A DNA stretch of 32,759 nt from a virus. The stretch lies in the IMG/VR virus record IMGVR_UViG_3300027872_000020, positions 1 through 32,759 of that record; one strand, 5' to 3'. The notes beneath the pieces were generated by a model. The model had not been told where the DNA came from. It did not search any database and saw only the letters and a program-made list of their open reading frames with translations. The position numbers were made by a program, and so were the translations under genes. Position 1 is the stretch's first letter. Each line of letters begins with the position of its first letter. This document shows positions 6,939 to 14,103 of this stretch, piece after piece.

Positions 6939-7441
6939 GTCAATCAGTAGAGATTAGCAAGGCGGAGGCCGAACGGATCGGGGCATTATTTTACGACGAG
7001 GTGACGCCGATTCTCGGACAGCATAGTTTCCTGTTTGTCGGGAGCTTACGGCGTCTAAAGGAAACCGTCCATGACATCGACGCATTGATAAACCCGACCG
7101 ACGACCGGGCGATTCAAATCCTACGAGAGGCATTCGCTCGACACGGCAAGGTCCAGATTCTCAAATGGGGGCCGAAGATCGCGCAGGTTATATTCTACGG
7201 CATTAGTATCGATCTTTATTTCAGTACGCCGGAGACCTTCGCCACTCTTCTTTTAATCCGGACAGGGTCGGTCAAAAATAATATCCGGCTATGCAGGATA
7301 GCCAAGCAAAAGGGCTGGAAGCTTCACGCCTCCGGGGACGGTCTCTTTAACGAGAAGGGCGAGCGGATCGCGGGCGATACGGAGAAGAGCATTTTTGACG
7401 CCCTTGGGATTCCTTTCGAAGAGGCGTGGAATAGGGGGTAG
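6935..7441 (+). CDS. Minimal family X DNA polymerase (palm and thumb only)
   Basis: A 168-residue nucleotidyltransferase of the Pol X/Pol beta type. Motif GSLRR with D47 and D49 in HDIDALI matches the Pol X catalytic pair, and D93 in ISIDLYF matches the third aspartate. The C-terminal half follows the Pol X thumb: RTGSVKNNIRLCRIAKQKGWKL, GLFNEKGERI, then TEKSIFDALGIP. It lacks the N-terminal 8-kDa and helix-hairpin-helix domains, and its size is close to the 174-residue ASFV Pol X. I chose ATG 6935, which overlaps the Gam stop, over a frame starting inside Gam. It likely fills short DNA gaps, perhaps those left by transposition or at protected ends. The substrate is inference. Confidence 0.88.
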   Translation: MSQSVEISKAEAERIGALFYDEVTPILGQHSFLFVGSLRRLKETVHDIDALINPTDDRAIQILREAFARHGKVQILKWGPKIAQVIFYGISIDLYFSTPETFATLLLIRTGSVKNNIRLCRIAKQKGWKLHASGDGLFNEKGERIAGDTEKSIFDALGIPFEEAWNRG

Positions 7442-7477
7442 AAAAAAACTACTCGAAGAGAAAGAAAGGAGAACATT

Positions 7478-7870
7478 ATGAAAAAGATAATATTGACGGT
7501 TCTACTCTCGGCGGTCGTCCTGGCCTTACCCGCTACGGTGATCGCGGGACCCCTGAAACTCAGTTGGAAGGATAACTCGCTAAGCGAGGAGGGTTTTGAA
7601 ATCCAACGCAGGCTGGACGAGGCGGGCGCTACCTATGCCGAGCTTACCAAGATAGGCCCCAACGTCGTTACCTTTCAGGATATCCCTTCTACCGATCAGA
7701 AATATTGCTATCGGGTCCGGGCCTTCAACGCGACCGGGCCTTCGGAGTGGTCGAACGAGGCGTGCGGACTACCGAAACCCAACGCGCCGACAACATTGGA
7801 GCTTACCTTTCAAGGGGAGATCACGCTGAAGGGGACGATAACTCTAGGCCAAGCGCCGGCTACTCGGTGA
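7478..7870 (+). CDS. Secreted fibronectin type III protein
   Basis: A 130-residue exported protein. Residues 1-23 form a classic Sec signal peptide (a KK start, a long hydrophobic core and an Ala-x-Ala-type cut after VIA). Residues of about 25-98 form one FN3 domain: LKLSWKDNSLSEEGFEIQRR, then YAELTKIGPNVVTFQDI, then YCYRVRAFNATGPSEWSNEAC. A short beta tail follows (LELTFQGEITLKGTITLG). AAAGGAG precedes ATG 7478. A secreted FN3 protein inside a phage early operon is unexpected for replication. It could be a lysogenic-conversion (moron) or superinfection-exclusion factor acting at the cell surface, but nothing in the sequence proves this. Confidence 0.8.
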   Translation: MKKIILTVLLSAVVLALPATVIAGPLKLSWKDNSLSEEGFEIQRRLDEAGATYAELTKIGPNVVTFQDIPSTDQKYCYRVRAFNATGPSEWSNEACGLPKPNAPTTLELTFQGEITLKGTITLGQAPATR

Positions 7871-7896
7871 CTAAGACAAAAGGAGCAAAATAAGAG

Positions 7897-8061
7897 ATGG
7901 CGAGCACAAGTGAGCAGGACGAGGCCTTTGCAAAGGCGGCGGGCTTGTCGACGGTTCTTGATACGGCGATCGATTGGATCAACGCAAATATGGACCCGGA
8001 AGAAGTATTCGACGAATCGAAGCTCAAGGGGTGGGCTGAAGGTCAGGGGTATACTAAATAG
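7897..8061 (+). CDS. Small acidic hypothetical protein
   Basis: A 54-residue frame starting ATG 7897, with AGGAG about 11 bases upstream. The product is acidic and helical (STVLDTAIDWINANMDPEEVF, ending GWAEGQGYTK). It fills the gap between the FN3 gene and the next gene and uses the same codon style as its neighbours. No family recognised; it resembles small phage early proteins in size and charge. Confidence 0.55.
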   Translation: MASTSEQDEAFAKAAGLSTVLDTAIDWINANMDPEEVFDESKLKGWAEGQGYTK

Positions 8062-8089
8062 GTAAACCTGCAATGGACAAAGTATAAAC

Positions 8090-8443
8090 ATGACCTTAGG
8101 CATATCAATGACTCCCCTTCAGAGCGCGATCTGGCAGTTTCTTTCGGATCGTTATTCGGGTCCGGAGTCCGCCACTCCACGCAGTAAAATCATAGGCGCC
8201 TATAACGCATGGCATCAGGCCATACTCGACGACCGGACTTTCCGCCAGGTGGCTTCCGACCTCGTAATCGTATTTAAAAAGCCGATCTGTACGTCCCCGT
8301 CTATGGGCTACTTTGTTGCGAACTCCGTCGACGATCGGGATATAGGAGTCCGGGCCTTGAAGGCGGCCGGCGCGACCTTCTTTGAACGCGCGCGGCAATT
8401 AGAAGAGACGATCGTAGTCGAGTATCAAGGGCGGCTGATATGA
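8090..8443 (+). CDS. Winged-helix-like DNA-binding protein
   Basis: A 117-residue protein (110 if ATG 8108 is used). The middle reads DRTFRQVASDLVIVFKKPICTSPSMGYFVANSVDD, which fits the recognition helix and wing of small phage winged-helix proteins, in which a GYF(I/V)A strand follows the wing. A helical C-terminus follows (RALKAAGATFFERARQLEE). The stop overlaps the GemA-like start (ATGA). It probably binds DNA; the target is unknown. Confidence 0.6.
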   Translation: MTLGISMTPLQSAIWQFLSDRYSGPESATPRSKIIGAYNAWHQAILDDRTFRQVASDLVIVFKKPICTSPSMGYFVANSVDDRDIGVRALKAAGATFFERARQLEETIVVEYQGRLI

Positions 8444-8988
8444 CAAAAACCAAGGTCTATTATCTCCAGAACAAGGCGATTCAGAAAGCCCGTTTTGAGT
8501 TAGAGCGGGTCGGGACTTTCCAAAAATCGACAGGGCTAGACGAGATCCGGGAGATGGCCGGTCAGATCAATCTCGGGATCGAGTCGATCTCCAGGCTCTC
8601 GCTCAAACAGCGCGAGGTATTGATCGACAAGTTAAAAGAAAAAGGCGCGCATGTCAGAAACCCGCACATATACGATAGTGATCTGCGCGAAGAGCAAGCC
8701 CTCTCTCTATCCAAGCAACCGCGCAAGATCGCCCTGTTTAGGTTTCCCGGCGAGAGTCAGCTCCGCATGCTCGACACGCTCGCGGCTCGTATACACTGGC
8801 GGAGCGAGGACGGGTATTTGCTGTTTTGCTATAAGACGATCAAGTCCCCCCGACCGCGTAATAACCGCGAGGTGACAAAGATCCGCGCGGCGCTAATGAG
8901 TATGATCGAACAACAAGATGGAATTCAGAATCCAGAAGCCAGGAGTCAGAAGGGGGAGGAGATGGAGGGAGCTGGGGCGAATGGGTGA
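8440..8988 (+). CDS. GemA-like early regulator (Mu gp16 type, DUF1018-like)
   Basis: A 182-residue protein in the place where Mu-like phages carry gemA, which modulates host gene expression and DNA supercoiling. The weak family pattern is visible: QREVLIDKLKEKGA, then a SQLRMLDTLAARIHWRSEDGYLLFC segment, then a basic NNREVTKIRAALMSMIEQ helix. The C-terminal 25 or so residues (after EQQDG) are encoded by the heptanucleotide repeat at 8921-8953 and following G-rich sequence, so they look like an added tail. It is coupled to the preceding gene by a four-base overlap. Confidence 0.6.
   Translation: MTKTKVYYLQNKAIQKARFELERVGTFQKSTGLDEIREMAGQINLGIESISRLSLKQREVLIDKLKEKGAHVRNPHIYDSDLREEQALSLSKQPRKIALFRFPGESQLRMLDTLAARIHWRSEDGYLLFCYKTIKSPRPRNNREVTKIRAALMSMIEQQDGIQNPEARSQKGEEMEGAGANG
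8921..8953. repeat. Heptanucleotide repeat, CAGAATC family, inside coding sequence
   Basis: Units CAGAATC, CAGAAGC, CAGGAGT and CAGAAGG follow each other after GAATT and encode part of the GemA-like tail. The first 23 bases, through AGAAGCCAG, are the same as those at 19911-19933. A second, looser period-7 run of the GGTGAAC type follows near 8979-9015. Confidence 0.7.
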
Positions 8989-9181
8989 GACGGTGAACGG
9001 GGGAAAGGGCGAAGGCGGCCGGACGAAGGATCAGAGATATCTTAAGCGGGTGAACTGTCCGAGGTGTCAGAAGTTTTTATTCCGGGGGCGAATCATCGGA
9101 GAGATTCAATGCAGCCGGTGCGGATATCTATATAGGGGCAAGGCCGTTGACACGTCGGACAGGCAAGAGGTAAAATCTTAA
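8981..9181 (+). CDS. Com-like zinc-finger regulator
   Basis: A 66-residue protein with the layout of Mu Com: CPRC, about 14 residues, then CSRC (NCPRCQKFLFRGRIIGEIQCSRCGY). Mu Com is a zinc protein that binds mRNA and switches on translation of mom. ATG 8981 was chosen because the upstream in-frame ATG at 8918 would translate repeat sequence; GTG 8993 is another option. No mom-like gene is visible in the window, so the target is open. The near-consensus promoter at 9147-9176 lies inside its 3' end. Confidence 0.75.
   Translation: MGETVNGGKGEGGRTKDQRYLKRVNCPRCQKFLFRGRIIGEIQCSRCGYLYRGKAVDTSDRQEVKS
9147..9176 (+). promoter_or_regulatory. Near-consensus sigma-70-type promoter
   Basis: TTGACA at 9147-9152 and TAAAAT at 9171-9176 are separated by 18 bases, a full -35 match and a five-of-six -10 match. 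Transcription would begin near 9183 and meet the intrinsic terminator at 9250-9281 after about 100 nt. A weaker alternative (CTGAGA at 9211, TATAGT at 9233) also exists. It is the best promoter I can see in the window and stands at the early-late boundary. Confidence 0.6.
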
Positions 9182-9249
9182 ATAATCGAATCCGAAGAAG
9201 CCCGAGAGCCCTGAGAGGCCAGCGGCTTAAACTATAGTGCCCACGGAGA

Positions 9250-9281
9250 GGCCAGAAGGATTTTCCTTCGGGCCTTTTTTT
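9250..9281 (+). terminator. Intrinsic terminator between early and late genes
   Basis: Arms GGCCAGAAGGA and TCCTTCGGGCC pair over 11 positions with one A-G mismatch around a three-base TTT loop, followed by seven T residues. It ends immediately before the amidase ATG, so readthrough or antitermination is needed for late transcription that starts upstream. Confidence 0.88.
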
Positions 9282-9716
9282 ATGCTTATGAACTGGACTC
9301 ATCTAATGATCCATCACTCGCTGACCAAGGATAGCGGGAGCGTATCGTGGGGGGCTATCCGGAGGTATCACACTCTAAACCTCGGCTGGGACGATATCGG
9401 TTATCACTTCGGGGTCGAGCTGGTGGGCGAGTTTTACGAGATCCTTATCGGTCGCTCGCTCCAAAAGCTGGGCGCGCACTGTTACCAGGAAGGCATGAAT
9501 CGAAAGGCGATCGGCATATGCCTGGTCGGGAACTACGATAATGAGCCGCCGTACGAGGGCCAGCTAGTTCGTACGGTCGAGCTAGTCGAAGGCCTCCTGG
9601 AGCAGTTTAAAATCCCGATCGATAACATCGTCGCCCATAGAGACTACGCCCCCTATAAGTCCTGTCCGGGAGATGAGTTCTCTATGATCGAATTCAAGAA
9701 GAGGCTTAATAAATGA
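9282..9716 (+). CDS. N-acetylmuramoyl-L-alanine amidase (Amidase_2 endolysin)
   Basis: A 144-residue zinc amidase of the T7-lysozyme/PGRP type, which cuts the bond between muramic acid and the peptide in peptidoglycan during lysis. Probable zinc ligands are H11 (MIHHS), H119 (AHRD) and C128 (SCPG), with GYHFGVE and GNYDNEPP as further family blocks. There is no signal peptide. I place the start at ATG 9282 (or ATG 9288). A GTG at 9237 is in frame but would force translation through the terminator stem. No Shine-Dalgarno is visible because the terminator abuts the start. The stop overlaps the lipoprotein gene (ATGA). Confidence 0.93.
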   Translation: MLMNWTHLMIHHSLTKDSGSVSWGAIRRYHTLNLGWDDIGYHFGVELVGEFYEILIGRSLQKLGAHCYQEGMNRKAIGICLVGNYDNEPPYEGQLVRTVELVEGLLEQFKIPIDNIVAHRDYAPYKSCPGDEFSMIEFKKRLNK

Positions 9717-10063
9717 ATGCCTCGCTTTTTATTCTAGCGGCGACTTTATTTCTCGCTTCCGGTTGTTCCTATCCTATGACTCAGAAAGATCTAGGCTCGT
9801 TCGTTCGCGCGCTTGCCGAGGACAGCGCTACGGCCTGCGTTCAGACGGGCGTGGGATGGGGCGCCGGAATAATGACGTTTACTCCGGTCCCGACTATCCC
9901 GGCGGGCGGCGGCGGCGGTTATCTGACTATTTGCCGGACGAACGAGCCGGGGAGCGAGATAGAAGTGAATTCGAACGGGATGAAAATCAAGCACGGCTTT
10001 GGATCTCGAAAGAGATCGGGCAAACACGGCGAGGCCGAACTATATCAAGAAGAAATCAGATAA
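9713..10063 (+). CDS. Phage lipoprotein, lysis cassette
   Basis: A 116-residue protein with a signal peptide ending in the lipobox LASGC; C18 would be lipidated and the Ser at +2 favours the outer membrane. The mature part has a Gly/Pro-rich stretch (PTIPAGGGGGYLTIC) and a charged C-terminus. Its place directly after the endolysin, overlapping it by four bases, suggests a lysis role such as an outer-membrane spanin component, although its length and sequence do not match a spanin I know. Confidence 0.75.
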   Translation: MNASLFILAATLFLASGCSYPMTQKDLGSFVRALAEDSATACVQTGVGWGAGIMTFTPVPTIPAGGGGGYLTICRTNEPGSEIEVNSNGMKIKHGFGSRKRSGKHGEAELYQEEIR

Positions 10064-10105
10064 CCTAATAACGGCAGGATGAGAGATGCAGAATGAGAAA
10101 TTACA

Positions 10106-10333
10106 ATGGTTGAACTTCTTAAGACTTTCGTCGGGGCGATCGAGGGGATTTTTAACGGAAAGAATCCGCTCGCAACGGTCCTTGCCCTGTTTGTCCTCTA
10201 TCTGATTTATGAAATCCATTATGGCCGAAAACGGGGACGGGAGAAAGACAAAAAGAATGACGAGCTTCATGACAAAATTGAGGAAGTATTGCGCCTTAGA
10301 CGGGGCGAACGGACGGACGACGGACGGGAATAG
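10106..10333 (+). CDS. Single-pass membrane protein, holin or inner spanin candidate
   Basis: A 75-residue protein with one membrane segment at about 22-38 (ATVLALFVLYLIYEI) and then a highly charged helix (GRKRGREKDKKNDELHDKIEEVL). Mu-like phages carry a membrane plus coiled-coil protein at this spot before the small terminase. The stop is early, and the coiled coil seems to continue in the +1 frame (see the next entry), so the gene may be frameshifted. Confidence 0.6.
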   Translation: MVELLKTFVGAIEGIFNGKNPLATVLALFVLYLIYEIHYGRKRGREKDKKNDELHDKIEEVLRLRRGERTDDGRE

Positions 10334-10451
10334 TGCCGCCCTCGCGATCGATGCGGCGAGACGGAAAGAGTCCAGGAAGGAACGCGCCGAGCAACTCCTG
10401 GACTTAGAGATCGAAAGACTACAGGGGGAACATGGCAATACGCGACCTTGA
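10209..10451 (+). CDS. Overlapping charged coiled-coil frame
   Basis: The last 40 or so codons (NSAALAIDAARRKESRKERAEQLLDLEIERL) look like a genuine coiled coil and fill the gap before the small terminase, overlapping its start by 20 bases. The first 40 codons overlap the membrane-protein gene in another frame and look random. It is either a separate gene with an unclear start or the frameshifted second half of the membrane protein, which would then be about 115 residues. Confidence 0.35.
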   Translation: MKSIMAENGDGRKTKRMTSFMTKLRKYCALDGANGRTTDGNSAALAIDAARRKESRKERAEQLLDLEIERLQGEHGNTRP

Positions 10452-10905
10452 AACCCGGCAGGCCGCCCGCGACCTGTTTGTCGAGCGGGCCTTATCCTTC
10501 GAGGCGGTAAGCCGGCATTCGGGGATACCTTTAAACACGCTAAAAGGATGGGGCAAGATAGGCGCGTGGACCAAGCAGAGGGCGAAATTCCAGCAGGACT
10601 CCGAGGCTATACGCGGAAAGGTCGCGCAGTCAAAAGTGCTCGTGATGGACGAGATCTTAATCCTCTACAAGAACAGAGATAAAAAAAAGAAGTTCGACTC
10701 TCAGGGCGTCTATGCCCATTGCGACGCTCTGCGCGCGCTCAACACGTTCAACAAGGGCCGCTCCGTCGGGGACGAGGTCGATAAGCCCGCCCTGTTTGTC
10801 GAGTTTCTAACGCGCCTGGTGGACTATCTCGGGGCGAAAGATCCCGACGGGCTCAAAATTCTGGAGCCGCGAATCAAAGGATTCGCTGATTCCTTGAAGA
10901 GCTAA
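10432..10905 (+). CDS. Terminase small subunit (DUF1804-like)
   Basis: A 157-residue protein placed directly before the large terminase. The N-terminus carries a helix-turn-helix (RALSFEAVSRHSGIPLNTLKGWGKIGAW), typical of Mu-type DUF1804 small terminases that recognise DNA and load the large subunit. The C-terminal part is helical. GGGGGA precedes ATG 10432. Family assignment rests on the HTH and gene order. Confidence 0.75.
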   Translation: MAIRDLETRQAARDLFVERALSFEAVSRHSGIPLNTLKGWGKIGAWTKQRAKFQQDSEAIRGKVAQSKVLVMDEILILYKNRDKKKKFDSQGVYAHCDALRALNTFNKGRSVGDEVDKPALFVEFLTRLVDYLGAKDPDGLKILEPRIKGFADSLKS

Positions 10906-10906
10906 A

Positions 10907-12481
10907 ATGTTTTTCAACGAGAAGAAAAGAAAGCTCACCGAGAAGAAGTTCGATACCGAGGTCGCGAAGCTCGGGGAGTGGATCAAGGGGTCGGTCTCTC
11001 CGTTCAAGGGAGACACCCCGAAAAAACAGGCCGAGCGAGTACGGCGCGCTCGGGACGATCAGGCGTATTTTAACCGGACCTATCTCCCGCACTATTTTAA
11101 TCAGCCGTCGGCCGAGTTTCACGCCGATATGGACGAGCTGGCCGAGGCGGGAGAAGAGCAAAAGAGGCCGGTAGTTATCGCCGCCCCGAGGGGTTTCGCG
11201 AAATCAACAAGTCTATCGGTTGCGAGGGTACTCAGAAAAGGACTGTACGGGCAGAAGAAATTCGTCGTGCATATATCAGACACGGAGTTACAGGCGCGTG
11301 GGAATACCGTATGCATAAGGACCGAGCTCGAAATTAATCCCCGAATTATTCACGACTTTGGAAATCAAAAGACGTCTCAATGGTCGGCCGGGGAGTTCGA
11401 CTTTGCGGGGGGAATGAAGGTCCTCGCGCGTGGCTCCGGGCAGGCGGTTAGGGGTCCTAGAAATAGAGAGCAAAGGCCCGACCTGATTATAGTAGACGAT
11501 CTTGACAGTGATGAGTCCGTTAGAAATCCCAAGCGGACTAAAAACTCCTATGACTGGTTAAAGGAGGCCGTAATACCGTCTCTCGATCCGATATCCGGGA
11601 GTCTCATAATGCTCGGCGTTTTGATATCGAAAAGATCCGTACTGGCTCAGGCAATAGATAATCCGGCCTTTCTCTCCCGTACATTCAAGGCAGTCGATAA
11701 TCCGGTCTGGGACGAGCACGTAAACCGATTTAGCGCCGGGGTGTCGCTATGGCCCGAGCGGTTTAGCATGGACCATCTCTCCCGGACGAGGTTTCTGATC
11801 GGATCGGTATCGTTCAAAAAGGAATATCAAAACGAGCCGACGGACGACGAGGGGTTGTTTCATTCGGCATGGATAGAAAAGCATAGATACCGGTGGGATC
11901 AACTCCCGGACGAGGCCCTGTCCACCTATCAGGGGATCGACCCGAGCGTCGGGGAGGGTATGTCGAACGATTTTAAGTCCAACATCACAACGAGCCGGGC
12001 CAATGCAAAGACCTATGTCCGCCACGCATGGATCAAGCGGTGCTCGATCGACGTCATGATTAGCGCGGCCTATTACCTGAACGAGCGATTCAGCTCGATA
12101 CAGGTCGGCCTGGAGGCCGACGGATGGCAGTCTCTTTTAGAGCGGGACTTCAACCGGGCGGCCGAGGAGCGCGGGAGGTATCTACCCATTGTGCCCGTTT
12201 TGCGTCATGGACTATCCAAGCGGGACGAGGCCCGAATCGGCGGACTCTCCCGTCCGATAGAGATGGGCTCGCTGGTATTTCCCTACGGTCCGGAGTCCGA
12301 AATCGGCGACATGGAGACGTTGATCGAGCAGATAGTATTATTTCCTAGCTCGACCGAGCCCGACGACGGGCCGGACGGCCTGGAGACGGCGTATCATCTT
12401 GGCGAAAAGCGAGTGATGAATAAGCCGAGCTATACGACGGTATCAAGCCGGGAGGTGAGATTCGATTATGGGGCGTACTAA
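10907..12481 (+). CDS. Terminase large subunit (Mu gp28-like)
   Basis: A 524-residue packaging motor that pumps DNA into the prohead and cuts it. The ATPase part has a Walker A variant APRGFAKST at 93-101 and Walker B LIIVDD at 193-198. The nuclease part begins near 340 with GIDPSVGEG (D345, the first metal-binding acid of the RNase H-like fold) and has the LEADGWQ block after it. Length is normal for the family. It starts one base after the small terminase stop. Confidence 0.93.
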   Translation: MFFNEKKRKLTEKKFDTEVAKLGEWIKGSVSPFKGDTPKKQAERVRRARDDQAYFNRTYLPHYFNQPSAEFHADMDELAEAGEEQKRPVVIAAPRGFAKSTSLSVARVLRKGLYGQKKFVVHISDTELQARGNTVCIRTELEINPRIIHDFGNQKTSQWSAGEFDFAGGMKVLARGSGQAVRGPRNREQRPDLIIVDDLDSDESVRNPKRTKNSYDWLKEAVIPSLDPISGSLIMLGVLISKRSVLAQAIDNPAFLSRTFKAVDNPVWDEHVNRFSAGVSLWPERFSMDHLSRTRFLIGSVSFKKEYQNEPTDDEGLFHSAWIEKHRYRWDQLPDEALSTYQGIDPSVGEGMSNDFKSNITTSRANAKTYVRHAWIKRCSIDVMISAAYYLNERFSSIQVGLEADGWQSLLERDFNRAAEERGRYLPIVPVLRHGLSKRDEARIGGLSRPIEMGSLVFPYGPESEIGDMETLIEQIVLFPSSTEPDDGPDGLETAYHLGEKRVMNKPSYTTVSSREVRFDYGAY

Positions 12482-12486
12482 AGAAG

Positions 12487-12528
12487 GCAACAGTAAATAG
12501 GCAATAGGCAATAGGCAACAGGCAATGG
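12487..12528. repeat. Heptanucleotide repeat, GCAATAG family
   Basis: Six 7-base units stand between the terminase and portal genes: GCAACAG, TAAATAG, GCAATAG (twice), GCAACAG and GCAATGG. The same family recurs in frame at 14341-14368. The rest of the 207-base gap has a 12-bp palindrome (AAAATCGATTTT, 12553-12564) and a GC-rich stretch but no gene that I can support. Confidence 0.75.
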
Positions 12529-12688
12529 ACAAAAGTTTTAGAGTGTCACTTGAAAATCGATTTTAACGCATCGGACCTCTAAAGTGCCCCCTACCCTACC
12601 GGGTCGGGAAGAAAGTGGCGGACGAACGAAGCGGGAAGGGTACGAACGGCAAGGAAAAATGAACCAGTGACTAGCGGAGAGATAAAAA

Positions 12689-14050
12689 ATGGCACTATTT
12701 GATCCGTTCGGCAGAGAGATCGAAAAACCGCCCTCTAAACCGAACTTCGATATGGTCGGAGCGGTCCGGGTTAGAGACACTCTATCGGGCTATCCGTCGG
12801 TAAAACTCACGCCCGAGCGGCTCGCGACCATCTTCCGGGAGGCCGACGCGGGCGATATCTCTCGGCAGGCGGAATTGGCCGAGGAGATGGAGGAGAAAGA
12901 CCCGGAGCTGTTCGGGGCGATTCAGACGGCGAAACTTGGCGTTCAATGCCTCGATCACGAGATCCTCCCTTTTTCCGATAGCGCCGAGGACAAGAAGATC
13001 GCCGATCATGTAAAGGAAAACCTCCAGGATCTAGACCTGGAGGACGCGGTCCTCGATCTAATGGACGCTATTTTCAAGGGCTCGTCGTTCCTTGAGATCA
13101 ATTGGCAAATGGACGGGCGGCGCGTTTGGGCCGCCGGTCTCGAATGGATTCCACAAAAACGATGGAGCTTTGTCGGGGAGTTGGGAAATCTTAGCGCCAA
13201 GATTCCGAAGTTCCCCCGGCTGCTAACCGACGACAGTCCGGTCGATGGGATAGAGGTCGAGCCGTTTAAAGTAATTTATCATCGCTATAAGGCCCGCTCC
13301 GGGTTTCCGCAAAGGGCGGGACTAATGCGGACCGTCGCCTTTTACTATCTGTTTAAAAATTACGGGATCAAGGATTGGGTTATATTTTTAGAAAAGTTCG
13401 GCCAGCCGATGCGGATCGGGAAGTTCACGCCGGGAGCGTCGTCGGACGATCTGAAGGTTTTAAAAGAGGCGCTCCAGAATCTCGGCGTGGACGCCGCCGC
13501 TATGATCTCCGATACGACGCTGCTTGAAATACTGGAGACAAAGACCGGCGCGTTCTCCTCGGACCTATACGAGCGGATCTTAAACTTTTTCAAACGCGCC
13601 TACGAGATCGCGATCCTCGGTCAGACGGCGACGACGGAGGGGACTCCCGGAAAGCTCGGGAGCGAAGAGGCGCGGTCTAAAGTCCGGTTCGATCTCAATA
13701 AGGCGCGGGCGCGGAGTCTCTCCAAGACGCTTCGGGACCAATTCATATGGCCTATGGTCGGATTTAATTTCGGCTGGGACAAGAACCTTCCGTCCAGCCG
13801 GTTTATTATCGACGAGCCGCAAGATTCCGATGCGCTCGCCGATACCTTCTTGACTATGGTCGATATGGGAATGAGAGTTCCGGAGTCGTTTGCCCATAAG
13901 AAATTCGGCGTTCCCATGCCGGTCGGCGACGAGCCCATCCTGGTCCGGTCCGTGCGTGGTCAGGCGGACGTCGTCGAGGACGAGGCGCGCCGGACCGAGA
14001 GGGCTAAAAAAAAAATCCCGATCGGCTCCAGGCTCGTGAGTTTCAGATAG
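12689..14050 (+). CDS. Portal protein (Mu gp29-like, DUF935), possibly cut short
   Basis: A 453-residue DUF935 portal, which forms the ring through which DNA enters and leaves the head. Family blocks include EMEEKDPELFGAIQTAKLGVQ, FKGSSFLEINWQ, FLEKFGQPMRIGKF and TTEGTPGKLGSEEARSKVRFDL. It is shorter than Mu gp29 (512 residues), and the missing C-terminal helical region appears in the -1 frame directly after an A10 run at 14006-14015. The last 15 residues of the annotated frame (IPIGSRLVSFR) are therefore probably not native if the frame changes there. Confidence 0.92.
   Translation: MALFDPFGREIEKPPSKPNFDMVGAVRVRDTLSGYPSVKLTPERLATIFREADAGDISRQAELAEEMEEKDPELFGAIQTAKLGVQCLDHEILPFSDSAEDKKIADHVKENLQDLDLEDAVLDLMDAIFKGSSFLEINWQMDGRRVWAAGLEWIPQKRWSFVGELGNLSAKIPKFPRLLTDDSPVDGIEVEPFKVIYHRYKARSGFPQRAGLMRTVAFYYLFKNYGIKDWVIFLEKFGQPMRIGKFTPGASSDDLKVLKEALQNLGVDAAAMISDTTLLEILETKTGAFSSDLYERILNFFKRAYEIAILGQTATTEGTPGKLGSEEARSKVRFDLNKARARSLSKTLRDQFIWPMVGFNFGWDKNLPSSRFIIDEPQDSDALADTFLTMVDMGMRVPESFAHKKFGVPMPVGDEPILVRSVRGQADVVEDEARRTERAKKKIPIGSRLVSFR
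14006..14015 (+). other. A10 slippery run linking portal and MuF frames
   Basis: Ten consecutive A residues encode KKK near the portal end. The -1 frame has a stop (TAA) beginning one base before the run and is open from the run to 15054. A one-base backward slip of the ribosome, or RNA polymerase adding one A, would fuse portal and MuF into about 788 residues. A sequencing error in the homopolymer would look the same. Confidence 0.6.
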
Positions 14051-14103
14051 ACCGGGTAGAAGATAAAGAGCAGAACGAGTCGAACGACCTGCAAGAGACC
14101 GCA

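Noticed and set aside
9237-9281. GTG 9237 as endolysin start
   Set aside because: It lies upstream of the terminator stem and T run, and the family homology begins at NWTHLMIHHS.
9763-10068. Arg-rich open frame overlapping the lipoprotein gene
   Set aside because: Composition is that of a shadow frame; the lipoprotein frame has a clear signal peptide and lipobox.
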